Shown here in pieces: positions 26,721 to 40,500 of a stretch of 64,000 bases of DNA. How positions within the stretch are numbered: position 1 is the first letter of the stretch; each line of letters opens with the position of its first letter. This stretch comes from Hydractinia symbiolongicarpus (Eukaryota; Cnidaria; Hydrozoa; Anthoathecata; Hydractiniidae): positions 29,936,001 to 30,000,000 of the forward strand of contig NC_079882.1 in the NCBI RefSeq assembly GCF_029227915.1, in the 5' to 3' direction. The position numbers were made by a program, and so were the translations under genes. The notes beneath the pieces are model-generated. The model searched no databases. It was not told the origin of the DNA and worked only from the letters and a program-made list of their open reading frames with translations.

Positions 26721-26797
26721 GAGGCATTTGGTAGACATGTCTACCAAATGATGCTATAAGTGATAATATATATGGTCGTGTCTACCAAATGAGCCTC
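26721..26797. mobile_element. Miniature inverted-repeat unit built from CATTTGGTAGACA boxes
   Basis: The unit begins GAGGCATTTGGTAGACA and ends with its near inverse TGTCTACCAAATGAGCCTC. Inside, CATTTGGTAGACATGTCTACCAAATG (26725-26750) is a 26-base perfect palindrome. Further single boxes follow near 26818 (TTTGGTGGACA) and 26947 (GTCTACCAAATG), just before the second AT array. Confidence 0.65.
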
Positions 26798-26997
26798 TTA
26801 GGAAAGGCAACGTTATTTGGTGGACATGACAATGTATTTTTTAATCTCGGTAAGACCTTTGCGCACACCATGCAAAATGAAAGTTTTTGAGATGATGCGC
26901 GAAATTATTTACTTATAAGTGACGTAAATTTTTAGAAATATGTATTGTCTACCAAATGCTTCATTTTTTGACTTTGCGACCAAATGATGCTATTAGT

Positions 26998-27688
<691 letters not shown>

Positions 27689-29572
27689 ATGGGTGCATCG
27701 TCAAGTCATCAGGGTAAAGCTGGTGTTCCAGGCCAAAATCACAGTGCTTTACCTGCTGACCCGGTGCCATATAATGGTCCTGCTATTGAGTATCGTATTG
27801 TTGCTGTATTTTCAAAGTTAAAGGGTCATTCAGGTTTTGGTTCACAAGTTGCAACTAGTGATGTCCAGTCCTACTATGGGACGTTGGCTCAACAATATGG
27901 GGAGTACTTCAAATTAAATACCTTTTTTCAAGTTCCACTGGGCTGTCAACAACGTGGCTTTAGATCAGTTACTATCCCCTTTCAAGGTATGCAGCATGAT
28001 TTCAGATTGTTTTGTTTATGTTGCCTTCATGTACAACATACTTTTATAAGCACTAGGATCCTTTTTTTATTTTTAGGAGTATTATCAAGACCAGCTGTTT
28101 ACACACCATCTAATGAAAAGTGGTTACTGCAAGTTCAACAATCAACCATCCAAATATCAAGAATAAGAGGGGGAGCTCTTTTTTCTTTCGGGGGATGTCT
28201 AGATGAACATGTCGGAGATATCTATAACAGAATTGTGCAATGTGCCCAAACAGGTGGTAAATTAATATGTATGGAGTGTTCTGGCAATGTGGCGAGGCAA
28301 GGGACTTTTAACCCAGCTGCTAGTAAGTTGATTTGTATCATCAGTGTATTTTGTTGCGCAGTAGGATTATTGTATTATTTATAGCATAGTAATGTGTGTA
28401 ATAATTTATGTACGTAATCAGTAAAGACATTGTTTTTGCAGTTATTGTACTTCCCGATAATGCAGTTACTACTTTTTTTAGTTTGTGGAGTTGATTTATT
28501 TTTTGATGTACCACAACATCCAAATCCTACTATCTACACATACGTGGCTTATTCAACACCAATGAACGTCTCGTATGGGTTCGGATCTTGCAGTATACAA
28601 TGCGACTGGAATGGCGCCTTGGCAATGCACCTTGATCAGGCATGAATTTGTTGTTCGTATTTTTTGTTGTGTAGTGCTTTAAATTTGAAAGCTAATACAA
28701 TTTAACACCAGTAAAGAAGAAATTAGGGTTTGTGTGATAGAATCGAACATTGTGGTTGAAAAGAGAAATTATTAAATGGTCGTTAGAAATCTCTACATCT
28801 ATGGATATCCCCTAAAATATATATAGCTATATATCTATGGATATCCCCTAAAATAAATCCACGCAAAATTTTTCTCACGACCTTTTTGCACAATTTTAAA
28901 TTGACGGGACTTCATGCGATGGTGACTAAACCTTGACATTTGCACTATTTCTGGTGATTAAAGTTTCGCAATATATGGGATAAAATCATACAGACAAAAA
29001 TTACTTTCTCAAACGTCCTCCGCTTATACCACTTGTTAAAATAATCATAAATTCTAAAAGAAGTATGTTAAAACCTCGTAGTTTTTAGTAAACTAGTTTT
29101 TTTGCATCCTGATTATGTTTTTACTTGTATTTAGGGTTGGAAGTTAGTTGATATATTTATTCCGCAGCAAGAAGCTTCCCTAGGTCAACAGCAACAAAGT
29201 TACATGCGTAACTTAAATACGATTTGGTTCTTTGAAAAGGAGGCGGCCAAATCAGCTGACATGTCACCACGTTATCAAGTAACGATGGTGGAATATTACA
29301 TGCGTTTTTCCGCCGGATTTGGATCAGTTAATGCTAATTTGGACTTGGGGCCTATGATAACAGAGATGGGAGGACGTGGTTGGGAGCTGGTGTGTGTTTT
29401 GGACACCCCACAAACCACAAGTGGTTTTGGCAGTGGAACAAGGACTGTTATTGTTTTCTTCCAACGACCCATTGCAGGAGTGCTACCTCCAGTTGGATTT
29501 GTCCCGGCACCAGCTTTACCACCCATCACAGAACCAACTCCACCATCTGCAGAGGCGAGCAGCTATAAATAA
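27689..29572 (+). CDS. Raftlin-like membrane-raft protein
   Basis: Four coding exons: 27689-27986, 28077-28322, 28482-28639 and 29135-29572. They join in frame to 379 residues. The third intron (28640-29134) has a GC donor (CAG|gcatga); the other two have GT donors. The start MGASSS fits an N-myristoylation site (Gly2, Ser6) but lacks the palmitoylatable Cys3 of vertebrate raftlin. The C-terminal region matches raftlin's pattern: an extended beta-rich segment, then GPMITEMGGRGWELVCVL, then IVFFQRP. Compare the vertebrate arrangement of a GP-L-H-x-L-x-E-x-GW motif followed by a FLQRP box. A Pro-rich tail (PALPPITEPTPPS) follows. Raftlin organises lipid rafts and supports receptor signalling and uptake at the plasma membrane in vertebrates. 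The family call rests on eye-level similarity in the C-terminal half; the gene structure is well supported. Confidence 0.65.
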
Positions 29573-32038
29573 TTAAAAATTATCTTGATGTAATTCACTA
29601 GTAATCTTTTTCTGCACGATGTGGTTGCTTCTAATCGAAAAAAAGCACAAAAGCGATGGATTTTCAACAGAAATCAATCGTTTTTTACGGAATTTAATTT
29701 AAAGTAAACAAGCGATGAGAAACTGGTGAACTTATGAAATATTTATTAAAAAAAGCGTTGTTTCTTGTTTCTTTAAAAAAAAAAAGAAATGGCAAAAAGA
29801 TTCCGATTTTGTACATTACCAGGAAAGAGGATCATGCACTAATATGGTAAATAGCACATTATATTCTTCTTTATATTCTTTTTCTTTTTTCTTGTGATTC
29901 TATTTGACTTGGTGTTGAAGGGTTAATTAAGCAGCATGATAAAAATTTATCACTTCAGCAAAAGTTTTGTTTAAATAAGTACTAAAAGAGAAAACAAATT
30001 TTGTGGCCTAATTCTCTTTGTGAAAGTGTATGTGAGTTCTTTATTATAAAAATTATTTATATATAATATATATAATATGATTTATTTTTTATTTTGGCTT
30101 TTTTTTATACTTAATTGTCAGTTATCACATATTTATTAATTAATTAATTATGTTTGTTATTATTCTGTTTTGATTCCATATATACTATATATTTTTTTTC
30201 ATTTGCTTTAATAAACCTACCTTTTCCGAATGAGTTTTTTGACGAGCCAATTTTTTCTCAACTTCGTTTATAAAAAAGTATGTGATTTTCGAAATCTTCA
30301 CTTGAAACTTGATAAAATATACAACAGATTTTTTTTTTAATTTTGTAGCTACTCACTGGCCTCTGCGCGAAAACAGGGTATATGTATTAGTACAAGTCGA
30401 AAATTAAGAAAGTTGTGACCGTAACAATAACGCGGCTTAAACAGCACTTTTCCATACGGGTTAAGCTGAAAATTAATACAGACCAATTCAAAATTCTAAA
30501 ATTTAAAGAAGGATGCAACTTGGGGAAGGTGTATTGTTGCAAGTTTTACGCCCTTCTCTTACCAATTTAAAAGTCAAACCAAATCTTACAATTACATCTT
30601 GAGAGACACATCACCTAATACATAAAATTTCTGCGTGTTTAAAATTTAGCGTATTTATTTTTTATGCAGTTTACTATTTTCGCGAATAGTGTTTTTTGAT
30701 CCACATAACAAAATGAAACAGCTGTATTTGTTTCTTTGCTGAGTGATTCTTTGTGCACTTAACATCGAGTTAAAAAATTCTTCTTTGGCTTGAACTTGAT
30801 AAAAGCAATACATCATTCCTGTTGAAATTAAGTTTTCTCAACTAACTTGCGCTATAAAACTTATCCCACAATATTGTGCAAAATTAACGTTATTACTTTT
30901 CCAACTCTTTATCATAATGAAAGCTGAATATATTGATGTAACCTAAACCTTTTTGAGATAAAAACTGAAAAACTTGTGTTGCACTGGAAGGAAAAATATA
31001 CAATTTTTTTTAAAAAAAATGTTACTACCTATATGCTGACATTGAAAATATATGAACAAGCGAGTTCATTTTAGCTTGAATAAGGGCTACGTTTTCACAG
31101 CTACTGCTGTCATCCACTTGCAATTATAAATATCATTTTTTGGCTATTTATTAGTTAGGAATAATTAGCGGATCCAAATCAACCGGAAGGAGGTGGTATT
31201 CAAAGGAACGCTTTTTGGAAGGAAGTGCTCTCGAATTTTTGCGTCAAATATATATATATAATGAAAGCGTCCACAGGACAGCTTACTTTATGGTGGGGAA
31301 ATATTTTCGCGGTACTGAGATAACCTAACCTCTACAGAATACCCTGTAGACGTTTGTTATTTTCTTACCGTTAAGACATCGAAACAATACAACGAATAAC
31401 AACTTTTTTAAAGTGTATATGTTTTTGCTTTATTTCTTGATATATATAAAATGCCTTTTCCTGGCAAAGAGTCACAAGTGTGGCACAACCACGATCATTT
31501 TTTCCTATACATACAACACTAGTTGATAATTTTTTGAGGAATTAATGTCAAGAATAAGTCCTGGTAGCGTGGAAATTTACGAACTGAAAAAAAAAATCTA
31601 CCATCAAATCAAATTACAAACAAAAGTGTCGCCTAGAGCCTGTACAAGTCAAACAGTTAAATGCAAACTTTCTTGCGGAGAGAAAATCGTAAAACTTGTG
31701 AGTGAATTTTTCTTATCTCGAAATAATACGCTTACAGGAAAATGCATTTTAAAAATTCTGTTTGTCCTTTGGTCGCACGGGAAAGATTAAAATTTGTATA
31801 TTTAATATGGTTGTCTTTTTGTAAGTAATATGTCCAACTCAGATTGGACGCAAAAATGAACATTCATAATTTGCTTTTATATCGATATTTTGAGCGTAAA
31901 AACACCTCCGCAAATTCACTCCAATATTCATTTTTTTTTCAGATTCCTCTCTAAATGTATAAGTATTCAAACTCCATTCTTATAACTGATGAAACGTTTT
32001 CTGGTCCTTTGTTTTATAGCTAGATTGAAATAGAGAAA
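29573..32038. other. 3' flank of raftlin-like gene; intergenic
   Basis: AT-rich, with AATAAA-type words (for example ttaataaacc near 30208) that could serve polyadenylation. An 81-codon ORF at 31545-31790 has no recognised family. The neighbouring genes converge here, plus-strand raftlin-like and minus-strand ATRR-like, so 3' UTRs of both are expected. Confidence 0.4.
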
Positions 32039-34580
32039 TTAAATTGGGCACTGGCGAGGTTCAATAAGTATTTCATTGACAGAACAGTTTCTTGGTTGCG
32101 TTACTGCGTAGATAACTGCATTAGCGATGTCTTCAGGTTCCAAGAATAGTTCTTCATTGGTTTGTGCGAACTCATTTTTAGCCTAAAATACAATGAAATT
32201 ACTACTTTTGGAACGATATTTTGTATTCTTGACGTCATAACTTGAATAGGTTATTAATAATGAAGTAAGACCACGCCCAAAAGGGTTTGTTACGTCAAAT
32301 ATTGAAAGCCTAACAAGTCCTGAGGACGAGGTTACAATGAAGACACTTTTAATTTGATCTCCGTGCCTTTATACAAAGACACCGTGAAAATTTTGTTCTC
32401 GAGACTAGATTGAAGTTTAATCTGAAACACTGTTTTTTTTTCAGCAAAAGTGGTGGTATTTTGCTTTGTGCACCGAATCTTTTACTACTTTTAATATTCG
32501 ATAGAACATTTCAGTAGTTTAGGATATATAAACAACATTCTCAACGTATATAAGAAAGGTCTCATCTATACTGGATTCTCTTTATTCCGTGCTTGTTTCT
32601 AATGTTTAAACAATCCCAATGAAAACTTTAAGATACTAACCTCCTCGTCTGTAGTGAGTTGAAACAATGATGTTCGAACGTCACCTGAAATAAATTTACG
32701 TCGTTGCAAAAACGAAATAAACTTTTATAAACTTAGAGGGCTGGAAAGTTGAAAAAATATAAATAAGTTTTTTATTTTTCGTCTCCAGCATGCGATTTCA
32801 AAGAAGACTACTTTCTTTTAAAATAAGTTAAGAGAAACTTTAGCAACAGAGCTGCGCTCTTTATTTAACTTCGATTTTTTGCTAACAACTATATTTTGTG
32901 GAAAGGAGGTTGTAACTGTAATGAACATGTATTACATGTAAGCTAACCTGGTTGGATTGTCGTGACTTTAACACCTGTGTTAGCTGTTTCCAATCGAAGA
33001 CCTTGCGATAATGCTTCCACAAAGAATTTGGATGCAGAATAAACAGTTAATCCAGGAAAAACCTAAAACAAGGACAATCATTTTACTAGGTTTACAATAA
33101 ACAAGAAATTTTATTTGTAAATTTTTTAAAACTAGAATTTTTAGTTTCCATTTTTTCGAGCAGCATTCATAATTCAAGTGAATAAGTTTTTAATTTTGAT
33201 AAAGCATGACGACCGTATTTTTCGAGCGGTGTTCCATCTTGCACAGGTAAAAAAATTCATTTACTTTTCTACCAGCATCAGAACTGATGTTGATAATGTG
33301 TCCGCTTTCCTGTCGAAGCATGCCGGGTAAAAATGCACCAATACTGTTCATTACACCCTGTAAAAGATAGACCAATATCAGATAAGTCAGTAATGTGCGA
33401 GTTCTACGCGATGAAGTCACAGGTGTCGTAATCGCCGAATCTGATAACCCTTTTCAAAGATAAATTCTTAACCTACTGAATTACAAAATCTCAGGGGTAA
33501 ATTCTCTATTAATTATATACCTTGGAAAACAAACAGAAAAAACAGTAAATCAAAAGAACTAAAGTAGATATGATGAACAGCGCTGTACTTTGCAATTGAC
33601 ATCAACCTGTCGTTCCCATTCTTCTAAATGAAAATTTTTCATCATGGTGTAGTACATTACACCTGCGGAGTTCACCAAAATATCAATAGTACCAAACATT
33701 TCTTCGGTTTGCTCAACCAGCCTCTTTAACTAAAGAAAAGAGAATTTTTGTTTTAACTGATATCGGTAAGCTGGTTTCTTTGGGTTCTGCAAAATAAAAG
33801 CGATAAAATTATTCCGCACAATAAAAGCGATAAGAGGAACGACATAGGTAAGGTTAGATTAACGCTGTTTATTTTATACACTCCTATCTCTATTTATTCA
33901 ATCTCAACATCAGACAGTAGATAGAAAAAAAAGCTTTAAAAACTCACGTCAGTCGATTTTGTGACGTCTACTTTAACGGCAGCAACAATGTTTCCTCGTA
34001 TAACAAGTTCATTTCGGATTTTTTCCAATCTAAATTTTTAATTTTTATAAGAACAGAAGATTTTTTTTTACACTGTGATTCTTACGTTTATCTTGAAATT
34101 GCTCCAATTTTTTATTTTTTTATATTTTAAGCATTTTTTACTTATTGTACAATTACTTGTGATCCAATTAACCTACGCGGGTTTCATACAATATCAACAA
34201 TTAATTCTGAGAAAATTTCAGCCTTCCATCAGGTTTCTCTTGCTTTTCTAGTTTTTTGTTTGCAGGAAATATAAAAAAGAAAATTATTAAAATTTTAACC
34301 TTGACAATGTTTTTCCTTGCTCTTTAAGCTACACTGAACTTATAAAATTGTTCTAATAAAAACGTGTCATGGGAGAAGTTTTTTATATCCATTTGCGAAG
34401 ACAAGTTAACAAACAATGATTGTTAACAGGTCAAATAGAAAAAGAATAAATACTTGTCAAGGTTTCTTGCAGCCAAAACAACTGTCGCTCCACTTTCAGC
34501 AAGTTTTCGCGCAATTGCTTCGCCGATTCCACTTGAAGCTCCTGTTACAACAGCTACTCGATTCGCCAGTGGTCGCAAAA
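32039..34580 (-). other. Second reductase (classical SDR) domain of the ATRR-like enzyme
   Basis: Exons 23-29, about residues 1089-1330. Motifs of a classical short-chain dehydrogenase: [14 protein letters not shown] (TGxxxGIG, 1101-1108), the AARN basic site favouring NADP(H), VDVT, LVNSAGV (the NNAG motif as NSAG), INISSDAG with catalytic Ser (1224/1225), and YSASK (Tyr1238, Lys1242). It ends with Q.P.GDVRTSL and a C-terminal [13 protein letters not shown] strand typical of the YdfG-like group. It would reduce the aldehyde made by R1 to an alcohol. Confidence 0.92.
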
Positions 34581-37500
34581 CTAAAGACACAAATAGATGT
34601 CGGTAAAGTTTTAAAAACAAGAGGAAGACAAAAAAACCATTACAGCAAATAGTGTTATTACGAAAACAAAATAGCATACCTGGATGAGAAATCTTTGGTT
34701 TTGGAATGATTCCACGAGCAGTTAATCCTGCAGTGTACGACTTTAGGAGTGAACTGTTGATGTACTGGTATTTTGTTTTTAAAAATATTTGAAGAAACTT
34801 TTGTAGATTTATATTCTTGAAAACTCTTTTATCAGCAACAACTGCATTGTCCCTATAGTAAAGAATCATGATTTGAAGGCTTGGTGGAACAAAGTTAAGA
34901 TGAACATTTACGAAAAAGACATGGGTGGTGTTCAAAAAACGTACTTAAACGTTAAAATTAAAAAGGTAGCGCTTGTCAGATCTGCTTCAAAGGATAATTG
35001 TTTCACCTAGGAGCATTTATCAAACAAAAAATGGTTACGAACTTACATTGATTTCATAATTTGTAACGTGTTTTCCATATACGCTGCTGACTGTTCCATG
35101 GCTTTCTTTTCGACCCTTAAAAACATCATTTTAACTGCACTTAACCGAACATTTGGAAGTCTGTCATTAAATTTTATCTTAAGCTTTGCATACTTTTGTG
35201 TCTTTTCTCCATTCCTCCAATAAATCAGTTCGCCATAAATAATTACCTTAGTAGTGGAAATAGGGGTTGAATACACCTCTTAGAAAATTATATAGAAAAG
35301 ATTATGCGCGAACTTAAAAATATATTTGTAACGCATGATCCTGTCATCAATTTTATTTCGCCAGAGAAAATTAAACAAATTGTTTATTTATTTATTTTTT
35401 TTTGTAAAGAAATAAAAAAGCTTTTAATGTACAGGAAATCTAGTTGTTCAAAAATTCACCTTAACTGACAAAGTATAGTTTGTGCTTTAAAGAAAAAAAA
35501 TTCGAAGTTAGTACGAAATAAGGTCCTAGATAAGGAAGGTTTTATTTGAACATCAGAAAATTAAATAAGCACAAAAGGTGAAATTAAACCTGCTCTTAAT
35601 CACGATTAAACTGGCAACACAAGATCAACACTGCTTTAAATGTTAATCTTGTTCTACACCTGACAGAACTGATCATATTCATACTATTATAAGTCTTGTA
35701 TGGCCAGGTTGCTTAAGACATCAATTAATAATAGCAAAGAAAAATTACTTGCTTTTCCATTCGTTATAAGGAACCAGCGACAACGGGTAACCATTTGTTG
35801 ATATCCATTCAAATAAATGTCTATCAAAATAAAACAAAAGAATCAACATTTTATTTTAGCGGTGCCTTATACGTATGAGGAAAAAACATATTTGAATGGA
35901 GTATACTGACTTAATTAGAAATTAACATGCTAGATAAAAGTATAAATTAGAAATACAAAAAACCCGTCAACATTATTCTTTACTGTTTTCTAATAACTGC
36001 TCAACGAACTAATCGCTGAATATGTCCATCGTACGTTTTGCGTTGTACAAAATGTCTCAGGTTGAAAATCAAAACACAATTAATTGTGCTTCTACTTACT
36101 TCGAATCAATTGGTTTTGTGTTAATAATATGATAAACCTTTCCCAACGACCATGAGATTTGCTTTAATGAAATTGAAAGTTAAATAATGAGAAAAAGAAT
36201 TACTTAGAGTAACTTAAACATTTATGTACCACACATCTACGAGCTAAATTATGTACTTTATTTCTAACTCAACAGTAATGCTTCAATATCATACGCGCAT
36301 TGTTAGGCCAGGAAATGAGTAAATAATTGCTGACAACAGCCTCATAGATTTGCTAGACAGCTCTGGTTACAAAGCTGCACTGGTGCAAAGTTTTTATTCA
36401 TTTGTTAGTAAATTATATTTTTATACCACTTTATTGTACAATTGAGTTACTTTCTAAACACACTACACAACATCCAATCTGGAAAAGCACTTTCTAAAGC
36501 TCATCTACATACGTTCATGCTGATATGTCATACATCAGCTTTTGTGTTTTTTGCAATGTAGGTATCGGGTATTTATTCCTATCATGATGTTGACTTCTTC
36601 GTGAAAAGAGTAGAAATATTTGTATTGATTTCTTTTACATTAAAACAAAAAAACAAAACAAAAAACGGTATTGCATTATTACAGAAACTGTTTGTGTCTA
36701 TAACCAACAAGACAAACGTGTTTTAAGTATACTAGAGAATCAAAATTAAAATCGAAAGCTGAATACTATTGTGTTAATGAAATGTACACTACCTGCGTCA
36801 ATGACACGACCACGCGACTGACAAAATCAACTGGTGTCATTTCAATTTTGAAGTCCATGTAAGGTGCATATCCACTGTGTATGCATGTCAACAAAAGCAT
36901 TAGGTTAAAATCTGATTTGTTCCAATACGCACGCACACTCTCGCCAGAAACGTTTCCTAAAATTAGCAGAAGAATTCAGTCTAATTAAATAAAAGTTTGA
37001 TTTTAACTACTATCCTAACAAAATGTATAAGCAACAGATAAATTAAAAAATTAAGCCCAGTTTGTATACGCAGTATATTTTTTCACAACGTTATAAGGTA
37101 AACAAAGGGATATATTACCTAATCTATAGATGGCCGCAGGTAAACCTCGCTTGGCTGCCCTTAATACGAGCTGTTCCGATACCCATTTACTTTGGGCATA
37201 GCTAAAACAATATAAATGAAATAGAATATATTTTACAAAATAGTACTATGTTTTTAATATGAGTATTTATGGACTCTACGTGTTACCCATAGTTCAGATG
37301 TTTATGAAGACTGCTCATATCGCTATCCTCGTCACAAGCTGAGCAATTCGGTGGAAATACTGCATCGGTGCTAAAAGAGAAACAATATCTCAATATTAAC
37401 CAGATGGACCCTTACTGTCAACCAATAAATCCCTTTTAAAATTCTAGTCAACAAAATCGTTAACATCACAAAAGCTTACCTTATGTAGTGAACTGGTTTT

Positions 37501-40500
37501 ATTTTGCTACTTCCAGCAAACAGCAAGATATTCTGCGTTCCAACAACGTTTGTTCCGTGTAACGTCTAAAGTTTTAAACTCATGCGCGTTATAAATTACA
37601 ATTTACATTTGTTGTCATATAAAGCTAGTGTTTAAAACAACGTGTTCCTACCTTATAAGGGTAGACCAAATTCACTACCGCTGCAGCGTGTATAATAAAA
37701 TCAATCTAGAAATACGACAAAAATATAATCTCGTTTTAGGTAGGTACGAAATAAAAAGTGGCTAAAAAACCAAAAATATCTCCTTTAAAGTAGAAAACGT
37801 TGTATACGAGCATAGAAACCTCGTAAGAAAGATATGCATAATCGTCATTTGTGAGACCAAAATGCAGCACACTGACATCACCTAAAATTAAACAATGAGA
37901 AGTGATAATTGACAAGGTTGCAACCTAACGTCGCTTCAAAATGCAGGGAAACTGCTTGAATCATTTAGTTCATTACAAAATTGAAATATATATGAAGCAT
38001 ACTTCATGAGTTAAGTAAAGCATCTTTTTCCATAATGTAATGTTAAAGTTTTATATATACCTTTAATTACAGTTACTCTAGTCTCATATTCCTTTAGCGT
38101 CCGTACCATTTCATCATCTTTGTCTCCATCAACCTCAGATTGCTCGGGTAAGATGCCATATTTTTCTAGATTACTTCGTAGTCTGTGTTCGACGCTACTT
38201 TCTGGCATTTCACGGATTAAGCAGTAGATGTGTACCTTAGAAGAGTAGAAACATTACAAAGTATAAGTATATAATTAAAAAGAACATGCGAGTTTGAAAC
38301 TACTTTGCTAGTAAACAGATCAAGAATAATAACAAGAAATATTAGAAAATCGACAAACAATGAAGTGCTAGTGACAACTATGTAATTAACCTTTGTCGAC
38401 ATTAGAAGTTCTTTTAGTAGAAAAGCGCCTAAGAATCCAGTGGATCCAGTTAAAAATACCCGTCCCGTGGTCCAGCGATGTTCGTATTGACATGATCTCC
38501 AAAATGCACGTAGCATCATATCCATACTGAGTGGAGAAAATAAACATACCATTAGCAACATGAAAACCAGCCGATAAAAATTATGCAACGTTTTCTGTCA
38601 TATTTGTAGTTTTAGATAAAGTTTTAGGTGGGCGTTCTTCTACAATAACATTCAGTACTATGTAACGAATTATCGTACTTGATAAAACTTTGATCGTAGT
38701 ATTCTACTTCGTGCATCAGATCAATCTCAACATCAACGCTTGTGCTGTCAAGAAATAAAATAATATTAATGAAAAGCGGACTGTATGATATTTAAACTAG
38801 TAACGTAAAAGAAAATCTGTCATTTTACAACCCAAGCACGTATTTACACTGAAGTTTCACGGTGTGTTTTTATGCAGAGATAAACATACATAAAGATGTT
38901 GAACTTGTGGTACAATGATATATAAAATTAGCACTCATTCGACGAATTTTACATCTGTTTTTAAGTCGAAACAGAGGCTGGTGCAATTCATATTTCAAAG
39001 TATTTTGTAAATCGTAGAAGATATACGATTATCTGTGCTATTAAAGATGGACACTAAAATTAGCTGTCCACTACAGGTCACTCATGAAAAGTTGCTGAAA
39101 TAAAACGTGTGTATATTTGTTTTTTCTTGAGCAGTGTTTGGTACAAACCTCCGTGTTTTTATCTTTCCAGTTTTCAAGTCAATTAAACTTGCTAGCTCCA
39201 CAATAGTATTGTTGTTGAACAGTTCAATCATGCTCAACTTGATCTTGTATTCTTCACGAATTGTTGACAACATTCTTGCAGCTAGTAAAGAATGTCTAAA
39301 AAGAAATTGATTTAGATGGTTATACTTATTTAGAATCACTAAAAATGTTAATTTCAACACCCTTCTGATGCAACATCTGAGGCTGACGATAATTATAGCT
39401 TTCATAAGTTTTGCGATCGCTTTTAGTTGCTCTTTGAAATAATACGTGCTTATAAGAGGATGAGTAAAAAGTGGATTCTGAAAATGTACAAATTTCCAAA
39501 GATACTGGATAGCAAAATTGTAGTAGATACGGAGTGGCAAAAAGGCCTCTTGTAATTTTCCTGAATGTATTATAGAGCACATACGAGTTCGAAATTTATG
39601 TAATTTATGTGCGATCTTGTAGACCATGAAATCATTTATTTTACGTTTGAACAAAAACTATCCTAAATGGGTCTACATATTATAGAAACAAAATTACTGT
39701 AGAAATTGCAATAAATATTTTTTTCTAATTTCTTCAAAATAATGTATGACACCATATTTCAGACTTACCCTCCAATGTCGAAGAAATTTTCTTGAGTATC
39801 TACTTGTTTTAAATTTAATATCTTTTTCCAAATTTCATGAAGCCATTTTTCTGTTGGAGTATTCGGCGAGTCACTGAAATCCTCATCTTTTTCTTTATTC
39901 TTTTCAAAGTGCGGCAACATCGTTGCATCTAGCTTCCCTGATGCAGCAATAGGTACGCTATGGAAATAATTAGTCACGTCGTAATCTTTTAACTCATATG
40001 AAGTGGAAGATCTTAAAAATAAATTCTTAACAAAACTGATTATCAGAGTTACTGAAAAGTTGTGGGAAGAAGGTGTCAAAAATTATCGTTCAATAACTTT
40101 AATTATTCATCCTAAGCATGTGAGAAAAACAGAATAAAATATGGCGAAACAAGAAACAAAAGAACGTGTAAACGCGTTTTTACTTGCGTGGTTGGGTGAT
40201 GACGTCATAACACAGGATATATTTCTTAACATTTATAGCTTTGTTTGTCTATCTAACTTTGTTTTATTTTTAAGTAAGTCAACTTAGAGCTGTGTTTCCC
40301 TACACATTCAAAGAAAACGTTTTGTGTTACATGCTGGTACCTCTCCAACGCCTTACATCAATGAACCAACATGCTGTTATCAAGAGGGAGGTTGAACGAA
40401 AAAAAAATCCGCAGAAATCAACATTTGTTAGGTCAGCGGTCGTAGTTCTTGTTTGGATATTATTTTTTTAAAAGGTGGCAAAATCACATATCTTCAATGT

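Noticed and set aside
26500-26721. 73-codon plus-strand ORF with protein-like composition
   Set aside because: No recognised domain, and an equally long frame lies on the other strand.
27689-28384. 231-codon ORF as a complete protein
   Set aside because: It reads through two introns; the spliced raftlin-like model explains the sequence better.
31545-31790. 81-codon plus-strand ORF
   Set aside because: No similarity, no splice partner, and it sits in AT-rich intergenic sequence.
39082-39654. 190-codon minus-strand ORF taken as one protein
   Set aside because: Only 39149-39295 is a carrier-domain exon; the rest is intron read through in frame.
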